Shown in pieces: positions 55,338 through 64,000 of a stretch of DNA of 64,000 nt; position 1 is the stretch's first letter; each line of letters opens with the position of its first letter. The notes beneath the pieces were generated by a model that worked only from the letters and a program-made list of their open reading frames with translations, was not told the origin of the DNA and did no database searches. This DNA is from Ptychodera flava. Its lineage: Eukaryota; Hemichordata; Enteropneusta; Ptychoderidae. The DNA lies in contig NC_091948.1 in the NCBI RefSeq assembly GCF_041260155.1, positions 1,228,001 to 1,292,000 of the forward strand, read 5' to 3'. A program made the translations under genes and the position numbers.

Positions 55338-58242
55338 CTGTCTCGAGACCTCCAGTGTCCCATTGTTTTGTAATATATAACAAGTGTGCCATGAGCTTCT
55401 ATTTAAAGGAGAGAAACTTCTCAAATAATTTTTTTTCCCTGTAATTTCCTGTGAGAACACATGGACAGATGCTCAGGACTCTATGCTGGTGCTACCTTGA
55501 TAACTAACCTACAACTTGTAACGTCATTGTCTAACCTGTTCACCCCAATTTCCTGTAGACAGGTCCACACTCACCATTGATAACAATGGGTTTGGGCCAT
55601 ACCATGGTAGTGAAAGACTGTAACATGTGGGGTCATGGATACTTAATCTCTGGAATGTCAAAGTCTGTATATTGACTCAAGGATGTTTACTTAACAAATG
55701 CCTAGGGTCATCTCAAAAGTGAGAATCTAAACTATGAAATATGTTTTTTTTATTGCTTTTGATGCCCAAAAGACCATAGAAATCTTTTATACTTCGAATC
55801 AGCCATCCTGCATATTTCTAACATTCATCAAAACCTAATTTCTGTTCCACAACTCATAAAACAGTCCACAATGCAGGATTGGTGTACATTCCAAAACTAC
55901 ATATATGAAAGACCCCTAAAATCAATTAGATAAAAATAGCGTCAATGACACTGTAGCTCCCATCCTGGACTATTTAGTGTTTGTTCTCTGGTCAGATATT
56001 TGAACATGTGTGAAAGGATAAAGTGCATGAAGTGAAAATACTTAAATGTAATGTACTGGAGACAGTGAATATGTTTAATGTATTTATTCAGAATATAAAA
56101 TGGAAAAAATACAGAATTAGAAATATCGTATACTGTGATACAACCATTAACTAAACAAGTCATTGACAATGACAGTCCCCACTTGTAATAGGAGTATTAG
56201 TCTTGATGGGGCAGGGAAATGTGGTCATTAAGAAGTATCACTGGAGTGTATATGTTGAGATCTATGGGCAAATAGGTCTATGTCGTTGTTCCCAATTTGA
56301 AACACATGAGGCATGTCTAAGTTATGGTTCTAAATCGGGAAAAAAGATCAGACCTCTAGCAGTATTGGCCAGCCAAGAAATACATATGCGCATTATAAAT
56401 GAGGTACAAGATGTGACATCTTAAGGTCTAATATCCTATCAAATTGGAGGGTATAGAACTTGTGGTTACTGAGATATGCATATATATGTATAATCAGGTC
56501 AAAGGTCATTGAGGTTACATGACATTTTGAAAAAAAAATTATATTGCTAATTAATCCCTGTCCCATCATACTATACATGAGGGTGTAGCACTTGTGGTTA
56601 CTGAGTTATGGACAAATATGTATATTTGAGGTCAAAGGTCACGAAGTCATGTCACATTTTGTCAAAAAAATTGTATTGCTAGGTTATCCCTATATACCAA
56701 ATATAGTTATCAAAACAAACCACCAATTGTATGAAACATGGGCCTAAATACAGACAGACTGACATTCACAGACTGGCACAGAGTGATGACATTGACCCAA
56801 GTGTGCCTTGGCCCATGGAGAGTGATAAAGATATAACAAAAAGCTGACTGTAATGATAAAATAGTTAAGTATAGGCCTACAGACACTGAGGGTGAATATG
56901 TTACAGCAATTTGATTAGTTTCTTTTCATTTTCTACTTCTGTGATAATTTTTAAGACAATCAAACTGCAAGGCAGTTTTAATATTTAATTGACATAATTT
57001 AATTTAATATTTAATATTTAATTATTTTATATAATTTAATTGACATACATGTTATCTTTTACAAGCACACAGCAAACTGTTCTTGATTTTTCATTTACAA
57101 TATTTGACATAGACTGAAATACATAACATGCAACCAATATTTACATTTTGCCCATGCACCAGATACATGGAGAGATTTCAACATGCAATCATTAACTCAG
57201 AAACCCTATAGGGAAAAGTAAACATTGTTTTCTTCCAGAACAGCTGGTATATCCACATCTGGAGCAACTTACAAACTTAACCAATTACACAAGGATGATG
57301 ACACAAGAGATAAAGTTAAACTGTGGTGAACTTGACTTTTCTTTCAAATCCTTACCTAACTTGATTGACATCTTAAACTAAAATACACTGCATGTTTAAT
57401 GGCACACAAAAATACATCAGGGGTGTACCATTTGATAAAAGGGGGTTGTCTGGAAGATTGATGAGGAACATCTTTTTTATCCGATACACTGTACATTCTT
57501 TTTTTCCCACTATCCCACCTTTTCTTTTTGACAAACCTGTGGCTGATTTTTTTATTGACATTTGTTTGGATTTTTTTCAAAATCTGCCAGGACCCCCCCC
57601 CCCCCCCCCCTCCATCACTCTTTAACATTGAAAAAAAACTTTGAATATATTTGTTGGAAACCAAACCTGCTAAAATCACCTCAGCTATGTTTTCTCATTA
57701 TTTTTTACCGCATTTCAACACCAAATACAGTTTACCATTTCAAATGCTTACTGAATCACAACATTATCTTAAACATAGGGCCAATGTCCCTGAAGCTACT
57801 ATAGACATGGATACAAAATTAAGTATTTCCTGACTGTATGAAATCATCTCACTAAGGTCATCCTAGGGACCTGTTAACCAAATATTAAAGCTGTCTGACC
57901 AGCGGTTTTGAAAAAAACAAGCGACCCAATAGTCGACAGAGCTCTGCTGTGTTATGTAGAGAGCAACTTTTTGTGACATATGTATTGATGAAGATGGTTG
58001 AGATCTTTGATAGCTCATTTCAGGATGGCCTGACCTAAAATGGCAACATTAGCTGCAAATATACAAAATTGATGATTTCATCATAATTATGTATAAAAAT
58101 GTATACAAAATATCAAAGCTATCACATGAGTAACTTTGAGAAAACAAATATTTTGACCAAAAATGGCAAAAATTGACCCAAAAATACAAAAATTGAAGAT
58201 TTCATCAAATTTCACTATATCACACTAGGAGAACCCCCAGGA

Positions 58243-58826
58243 ACCTGTATACCAAATATCAAAGGCATCAGACAAGTAGTTTTTGAGAAACACATTTTTT
58301 GACCAAAAATGTCAAAAATTGCACCAAAAATACAAAATTGCAGATTTCATCATATATTCTATATATCATATTTAGTTTATCTGTAGGAACCTGTATACCA
58401 AATATCAAAGCTGTCAGACGAGCGGTTTTGATGAAATAAATTTTTGACCAAAAATGACAAAAAAATTCCTTAAAAATACAGATTTGCATATTTCATCACA
58501 ATTTGAACAAATCCAATTTGGGTTATCCCTAGGGACCTGTATACCAAATATCAAAGCTGTCAGACGAGCGGTTTTGATGAAATAAATTTTTGACCAAAAA
58601 TGACAAAAAAATTCCTTAAAAATACAGATTTGCATATTTCATCACAATTTGAACAAATCCAATTTGGGTTATCCCTAGGGACCTGTATACCAAATATCAA
58701 AGCTGTCTGACCAGCGGTTCATGAAGAAGAAGATTTTTTACCAAAAACGCCTTTTTTGGCACTAATTTGTATATTTTCAACAATATCAAAAAATCAAAAA
58801 AGCACAATTATTTCAGGTCAGCCCAA
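58243..58826. repeat. 146-bp tandem array (core of a larger diverged array from about 57.84 kb)
   Basis: The word ACCTGTATACCAAATATCAA recurs at 58243, 58389, 58535 and 58681, exactly 146 bases apart each time. Two neighbouring units are essentially identical; others are diverged. The unit also contains TTTGACCAAAAATG and ACAATTTGAACAAATCCAAT. Related single units occur at 54.5-55.1 and 57.86 kb. Non-coding. Confidence 0.9.
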
Positions 58827-59034
58827 AGTACTTACATGCTAATTTTTTATGTAATCTGCTCAGTGGTTATTGAGATTTTCAATTTTGACTGTTTTTACAT
58901 TTTTTCACTTAATTTGCATATTTTTGGCAATGACAACTTCATTTGAACAAAATCTCATCTACAGCCCATCATCCATGTACACACCAAATATCAAGATGAA
59001 ATGCGCAGCGGTTTTGGAGTTTTTGATGTTGACG

Positions 59035-59082
59035 GACAGACATACAGACATACAGACATACAGACATACATACATACAGACA
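59035..59082. repeat. (CATACAGA)n / (CATA)n microsatellite
   Basis: Follows GATGTTGACGGACAGA at the end of the diverged 146-bp-type repeat region. Confidence 0.85.
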
Positions 59083-59496
59083 TTTCCCTAGCCTATAAGA
59101 ATAGCTTCCATTGCCATATATACATATGGCTATGGGAGCTAAAAAGGGGGGTTAGAAATTTCCCAAAACTATATAACCGCCGCTCCGTTTGGCTCCATTT
59201 TCGGAATCGGAACCTTGGAACCAGTCTGAATATCGGTACCAAATATCAACGCAGTCTTCAGCAGTTTTTGACTTTTTGTCGTTTACGGAAAATGGACCAC
59301 ATCTAACACCGGTTGAAACTACCCCTATATCACAACTTCCAGTTGTGATAATAAAAGGGAACCAAAAAAGTTCAAGTCCCCCTTACAGGCAGAGCAAAAT
59401 TTTCAAGTTCCCCCTCTACTACCCCGAAAATTTTCGAATCCCCCCTGAATTCCTCCAGTTTCCCTCCCCTTACCATTTTTTGTGAACGCAGCCTTA

Positions 59497-60600
59497 GGTA
59501 CTCAAACTCATCAGATAATAGACTAAATTACTACCCTTGCTTGCTTGGCGAATTAGGCAATCAAACTGGTCAGATAATAGATGCAACACAGTGTTAAAAC
59601 TGTCAAGATTGTCAAAGGACAAATATATGGCATGGCGAAGAAGGAAAAGAAATCGTTACAAAACCAGGGTGCTAACACTATAGGGAAAAATGCGAGACTA
59701 GGGCGAGAAAGTGATGCTTTCTCGCAATTGGTGAGAATCTCTTGTCATTCTCACTGCTACCGGTGAGAATTCAAAAATTCTCACCGGTGAGCAATGAGAA
59801 ATGCTTTCCTTGGTGAGATTCTCACGGGCTAGAATGAAAATTCTCACCAAGCACTGTGAGAATGGTAATTTTTTCGGTGAGAATCAACCAGACTCATTGT
59901 TCACTGGTGAGAATTAACCAGATTGATTCACACCAGTGAACAGCACTGTCTGGCTGATTCTCACCAATGAATGGTGAGTCTGGTTGATTCTCACTGTAAA
60001 AATTACCATTCTCACCGTGCTTGGTGAGAATTTCCATTCTCACCGGTGAGAATGTATTATCTCACTTAAGAGTTGATTTCTCACTGATCACCAGTGAGAA
60101 TTCAAAAATTCTCACCAGTAGGAGTGAGAATGACAAGAGATTCTCACCAATTGCGAGAAAGCGTCACTTTCTCGCCCTAGTCTCGCAATTTTTCCCTATA
60201 GTGTAAAATAAGTCAAAGACTCAAAGCTGCAAAGAAAGGTTGGTAGTATAAATCTTTATTAGCAATACATATCATAGCCAAATGTATTAATGTAATAAAA
60301 TAAACCATAGCAACAAGAACCTTGTGCTTAGACACCCCTACCCCCTTCCCTATCCCTGGGGACGGATTTTTTGTGCGATCCCCTATGGTCTCATGCAAAG
60401 TTTTATCACTACGTTGCATCTATTTATCTGATGCATTTGATTGCCTACCCTGGGAAAGCAAGCATGGGTAAATTACTAATCTGTGGATGCTGTCACCAGA
60501 TTATCACTGAATGAACTTTGACAAAGTCAACAATAAATGCACTAGCAAGGGTATAACAGAGGGAAGGGGAAATTCTGAAAAGCCATGTCCATAGAAACCT
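59497..60600. repeat. Outer inverted-repeat block, right (partner 48840-49434)
   Basis: Reverse-complement matches to 48.8-49.4 kb run through 59500-59650 and 60205-60430. 60430-60600 matches the left end of the 49435-51927 element in direct orientation. The block is interrupted by the foldback element at 59675-60204. Confidence 0.65.
59675..60204. mobile_element. 530-bp foldback element rich in GTGAGAAT words (copy 1, complete)
   Basis: ACACTATAGGGAAAAATGCG at the left is inverted as TTTTTCCCTATAGTGT at the right, with paired arms (GCGAGAAAGTGATGCTTTCTC and others) for over 100 bases. The interior is dominated by GGTGAGAAT and ATTCTCACC words in alternating orientation, so many smaller hairpins can form. 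No coding capacity. It interrupts the right outer repeat block and is therefore younger. Confidence 0.9.
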
Positions 60601-61332
60601 ACTGCAGTATGCAGTATGGGTATATTGCGATTTTGTGATTAACGGAATCTCTGATATTTATCACCATTCAGGCAGAAAACTATACATGTAAAACATTCAA
60701 CAATTGTAATACATTGCCATTCAAAAACTAATTGCAATTTTCAAAAATTAAAAAAAAACCTTGCCCCCACTGCAAACTGACGTCTACCGGCAGAAATTTC
60801 CAATCTACGTGTGGCTGTTACTGCTGAAATTCACTTTGTCTGTTTCAAGACCTCTCCTCAGAGATAGTGGCTATGAATTCCATGTGTGAAAATTTAATGG
60901 GGTAACACTAGACCGTTCGAGACAATTTGAGTACACGCTACGTCATACAAGTAATTACACATTATATTACCATGCCCTGGCTGTCGCATTTTGATTGGTC
61001 GAGCTGAACCACGTGACTGACCACAAATACACAGTAATGGTCTGTTTACATGCCCGTGAATATGAATAATAAGATTAACAACTCAAAGAATTGTAACTTA
61101 CAGCTCAAACATAAATCATAATCAATCACAAAATAAAATGGAGCACTTGTGGGCCAAGTTAAGATACTTTTTTCTGAATAATCTCCGGATTTGCCAGGTT
61201 TTTATAGCACGCGTGACATTTTGTTGCGTATTGCTCAGTTCTGGGGCCCTGTTGTCGTTCGCTCCGGATATTTTCACAAATTTGACGGTTTTTTCGGTTC
61301 GTTGATAATATAATGGAAATAACAGACTCCGC
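60601..61332. other. Unassigned
   Basis: No gene or clear element. Confidence 0.4.
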
Positions 61333-61459
61333 TCTGACCATTAACATTTATTTATGGGCACTGGCTCGAGGAAAACCAAATTAACGGGCTTGGCAAGCCT
61401 TGCCCGTTAATTTTTGCTTTCCTCTCGCCCTTGCCTATAAATAAACGTTAATGGTCAGT
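61333..61459. repeat. 127-bp hairpin
   Basis: CTGACCATTAACATTTATTT at the left pairs with AAATAAACGTTAATGGTCAG at the right; TTAACGGGC and GCCCGTTAA pair near the centre around CTTGGCAAG. Confidence 0.85.
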
Positions 61460-61876
61460 GCGTCGCCCATTATTTCTATATTCACGTTTTCTGTCGGCCT
61501 CTCAATCGAAAAGGCAAGTCGTGAGTAAAGATTGAGAATACGATAAATATTTTATTCTGATTTCTCTCACAGCAGTCCAAGTTTTGCCTCAAACCACGCC
61601 GGCCAAGGGTGTAGGCTCACTACATGCGCATACGTCCATATTCAAACATGGTTTACCATACGTACGTGCACGATACTGCCGAAGTCAGCCTAACTAAATT
61701 TTGTAATCGCCTTAAAAAATTTAAAAACGTTGTGTCTTGGCAAATGAATTTGAAGGATCAGAATATCGATATTTGCTTTTGAAAAGATCTCGGATGTCGG
61801 AAAATATTTTGATACTCGAGCCTTCGAAACAACCACAACCAGGGGTAATGTACACAACATAGAACGGCTCACTGCA

Positions 61877-62272
61877 ACACTATAGGGAAAAATTGCGAAA
61901 CGAGAGCGAGAAAGTGATGCTTTCTCGCAATTAGTGAGAATCTCTTGTTACTCACACTGCTACTGGTGAGAATTCAAAAATTCTCACCGGTGAGCAATGA
62001 GAAATGCTTTCCTTGGTGAGATTCTCACCGGCTAGAATGAAAATTCTCACCAAGCACTGTGAGAATGGTAATTTTTTCGGTGAGAATCAACCAGACTTAT
62101 TGTTCACTGGTGAGAATTAACCAGATTGATTCAAACCAGTGAACAGCACTGTCTGGTTGATTCTCACCATGAATGGCGAGTCAGGTTGATTCTCACTGTA
62201 AAAATTTCCATTCTCACCGTGCTTGGTGAGAATTTCCATTCTCACAGGTGAGAATGTATTATCTCACTTAAG
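61877..62272. mobile_element. Foldback element rich in GTGAGAAT words (copy 2, right arm missing)
   Basis: Closely matches 59675-60070 from ACACTATAGGGAAAAATTGC to ATGTATTATCTCACTTAAG, then stops abruptly. The missing part is the complementary right arm. Either deletion or a one-ended insertion is possible. Confidence 0.88.
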
Positions 62273-62450
62273 CAGGTATCTACGACCCCTTATAAACAGG
62301 AAGTGAGACTGAATCTGAGACTCTCAAATTGAAGAAGATATTAAATGCGACCTCATTTGCGGTTATATCTGAGACTCTCATTCATTACAGTAAACAGTAA
62401 ATGCGACTTGATCTGAGACTGTACCTGAGACTCTCAATTACCTTTCACAT

Positions 62451-62683
62451 GACAAGTGCGACTGGCGCTGAGACTAGAACAAGTAGCAATTGAGACACCA
62501 GACCACGGTTTGTTGAAGGACCGTGCACAGGTCCTTGAAAAAATGATCACGGAGTACGGCGTGTCTACATACAATACTCTTTATCAATCATGTATATTCG
62601 AACTACGCTGTTGCATGACGCACCGTATAGACACGGTCCCTGGAGGACGTGGTATGGAGAGGAAGGCCTATGATTACGGAAAG
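62451..62683 (+). CDS. Candidate exon of an unknown gene
   Basis: Open from after a stop at about 62448 to a donor GGAAAG|GTAACT (exon edge 62683). It encodes KDRAQVLEKMITEYGVSTYN and TLYQSCIFELRCCMTHRIDT..., about 75 residues. A TATAAA lies at 62291, with repeated CTGAGACTCTCA words between. The first in-frame ATG begins MITEYG. No family recognised; the element downstream starts only 240 bases later. Confidence 0.28.
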
Positions 62684-62922
62684 GTAACTCAGTTCTTTAT
62701 ACAATCGATTTAGCTGGTGTATTTATATAACACATTCAGAATATTGATAAAATATGGCGAATAAAACCGATAGATGGGTACTAAGACATAAAACTAGCGA
62801 AAATAGAGAAAGACTGTACTAACGTCAGATGCGCACACGCCGTATCGGCCATTGTTGATGCCATACTGTTTATCGAACCTTCAACGTCACGCCCAGTCAT
62901 GACGTACTTTTACCTTTGACCT

Positions 62923-63494
62923 TGTTATGTAGGTCATTTCCCCACACTCATCATGACCTGAGTTCAATTAGTCTAGAACATTCTCAAGGTCACTGCCCTT
63001 GATGACCTCACACAACTTGAATTCAATTAGTCATGTTTGGAATGTTCTGGAAAGTTGATTAGTTGTGTAAGGGAGATAATTTTAGAACAGTAATTAGCAT
63101 GTCAATAAAAGTTCTAGATTGTTCTTATATGCCTTTATAAAAGGGACGTGCACAGCTTCCAGTCAGACTTTTGGGGATCGTGTCTCTTGTGTGTTACTAA
63201 ACTCCAGCAGTAGTCATTCTCAAGACTTTCCAGACCTTCACTGCCAACGCTGGATTTACTCTGTGGACTTTGTGCAACTTCAAGCCTGCAAGCCAAAGGA
63301 CTGTTCATTCATCCGACTGACTGTTACAACTCTGAGACTGGAGCTTTGCCGTCCCAGCTGAGATAAGTAGTCTGTACACTTTTAAAGCTTGTACTCTATC
63401 CCTGACTTAGTAATTTGTTTTATTTTCGTAATAAATTTTGTTTAAACGTAAACTGCTGAGTTCACCCTTTTGTTCGTATCCTCTGCACGTAACA
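62923..63494 (+). repeat. 5' LTR, 572 bp
   Basis: Begins TGTTATG and ends CGTAACA, giving the short inverted TGTTA...TAACA ends usual for LTRs. It contains a TATA box (63136) and an AATAAA signal near 63430. The 3' end abuts the primer site after three bases. Confidence 0.75.
63136..63143 (+). promoter_or_regulatory. TATA box of the LTR
   Basis: TATAAAAG within the LTR, well placed to start the genomic transcript in its R region. Confidence 0.65.
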
Positions 63495-63497
63495 AAT

Positions 63498-63515
63498 TGG
63501 GGGCTTGTCCGGGAT
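63498..63515 (+). other. Primer-binding site, proline tRNA type
   Basis: TGGGGGCTTGTCCGGGAT differs at one base from the well-known retroviral proline-tRNA primer site. It starts three bases after the LTR. Confidence 0.85.
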
Positions 63516-63596
63516 ACGAACATTTTGAGCCGTTTGACAACATTTTGCCAGCCTTTTCAAAACTACTGTATACTGTGAACTCAGCGAAATTTAATC

Positions 63597-64000
63597 ATGG
63601 CGGAATTTAAACCAGAGGAAATGGATGACCTTGATCAGGACACATTTGATTCCCTCAGAAAAGACGACCTCATAGCACTGGCCAATTTCCTTAAAGTAGA
63701 AGTCAAAAGATCCACGCGCAAGAGGGAAATACAGTACATTATTGCAAAACATTTAGTTGATTTAGGCCAATTTGAGGAATCCACCTTGAAAGATTATGAG
63801 CCCGAGTCTACTTTTGAACTAAGAAAACTAGAAATACAGGCAGATTTGGAAATTAAGAAAATGGAATTACAAATGAAAGAAAAAGAAAGGCAGGAAAGAT
63901 TAGACATGGAAGAAAGACAGAGAGAAAAAGAATTGCGATTAGAAGAACAGCGATTGCAGGTAGAAATAAAACGTTTAGAGCTTGGACAGTCAGGAAAATT
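63597..64000 (+). CDS. Gag-like protein, N-terminal part
   Basis: Starts with ATGGCGGAA 82 bases after the primer site and stays open to the window edge. The first 60 residues (FDSLRKDDLIALANFLKVEV, TRKREIQYIIAKHLVDLG) form a SAP/LEM-like pair of helices, followed by a long charged coiled coil (KMELQMKEKERQERLDMEER and on). This N-terminal arrangement occurs in gag proteins of some animal gypsy-type elements. The capsid and nucleocapsid parts would lie outside the window. Confidence 0.7.
   Translation, partial: MAEFKPEEMDDLDQDTFDSLRKDDLIALANFLKVEVKRSTRKREIQYIIAKHLVDLGQFEESTLKDYEPESTFELRKLEIQADLEIKKMELQMKEKERQERLDMEERQREKELRLEEQRLQVEIKRLELGQSGK

Larger units (their letters stand above)
53439..59349. 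mobile_element. 5.9-kb insertion of unknown class inside copy B
   Basis: The insertion is defined by the break in alignment between copies A and B (about 53.41 to 59.36 kb). ATCACAACTGG near its left edge (53439-53449) is inverted as CCAGTTGTGAT at its right edge (59339-59349), a possible short terminal repeat. It contains 146-bp tandem repeats, scattered related units (54.4-55.2, 56.4-56.8, 57.8-58.9 kb) and ACAT-type microsatellites after the word GATGTTGACGGAC. No transposase or RT recognised. It may itself be composite. Confidence 0.5.
51928..59493 (+). mobile_element. TTA-flanked non-autonomous element, copy B, split by a 5.9-kb insertion
   Basis: Ends GTCTGCGTTCACAAATA and, inverted, GGCTGCGTTCACAAAAAAT, with TTA at 51925-51927 and 59494-59496. 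Nt 52190-53410 align with the reverse complement of copy A on both sides of the Harbinger insertion, without interruption at that point. Nt 59360-59493 align with copy A's other end. Between them lies a separate insertion. Confidence 0.75.
62923..64000 (+). mobile_element. Ty3/gypsy-like LTR retrotransposon, 5' part (continues past window)
   Basis: The 5' LTR, a primer-binding site and the start of a gag-like frame are in the expected order. The visible part looks whole; pol and the 3' LTR would lie beyond the edge. Family assignment is tentative, because no RT or integrase is visible. Confidence 0.8.

Noticed and set aside
58268-58635. Two near-identical 73-residue minus-strand frames (MQICIFKEFFCHFW...)
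   Set aside because: They are translations of consecutive 146-bp tandem units, not genes.

Overview
The window reads as animal nuclear DNA: AT-rich, introns with GTAAGT/GTGAGT donors and pyrimidine-tract acceptors, large intergenic spaces and a dense mix of transposons. The mixture (single-exon beta-1,3-galactosyltransferase genes, LINEs with trinucleotide tails, a PIF/Harbinger transposon, TTAA- and TTA-flanked MITEs, a Ty3/gypsy-like LTR element with a proline-type primer site) suggests a marine invertebrate, perhaps a deuterostome such as a hemichordate, echinoderm or lancelet. Nothing in the window settles the species.

Host genes. Two copies of a giant intronless glycosyltransferase family 31 (GT31) gene lie in the same orientation. 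The left copy enters from beyond the window and ends at 2965. The right copy is complete (26443-32838, 2131 residues): one N-terminal signal anchor and seven GT31-like domains in tandem. The metal-binding DDD motif is intact in domains 2, 3 and 6 and altered in 1, 4, 5 and 7, so active and pseudo-catalytic units appear to be mixed in one Golgi-type polypeptide. A small cysteine-rich gene on the minus strand is seen as its last two exons (48350-48462 and 45411-45494). A few weaker candidate exons are listed (8448-8711, 9309-9422, 36059-36268, 62451-62683).

3-13.5 kb: 3' flank, a 32-bp-class minisatellite, a 5'-truncated LINE (4468-6276) and scattered repeats. 13.5-22.9 kb: a TTA-flanked non-autonomous element split by an 8332-bp PIF/Harbinger-type transposon (13851-22182) with 52-bp perfect terminal inverted repeats and an unexpected 9-bp target duplication. 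It carries a three-exon transposase, a convergent Myb/SANT-like gene, a 96-bp minisatellite and nested insertions. A second, uninterrupted copy of this junction at 53.1-53.4 kb acts as the empty site. 24.1-26.3 kb: a 2.1-kb palindrome just upstream of the GT31 gene.

33-48 kb: mostly unassigned DNA with MITEs, a LINE remnant (37189-38409), hairpins and a 29-T/28-G run. 48.8-60.6 kb: a nest of elements, in which an inverted-repeat element abuts a second copy of the TTA-flanked element, itself split by a 5.9-kb insertion holding an exact 146-bp tandem array. 59.7-62.3 kb: two copies of a foldback element built from alternating GTGAGAAT/ATTCTCAC words. 62.9 kb to the end: the 5' LTR, primer site and gag-like start of a gypsy-type retroelement that runs out of the window.
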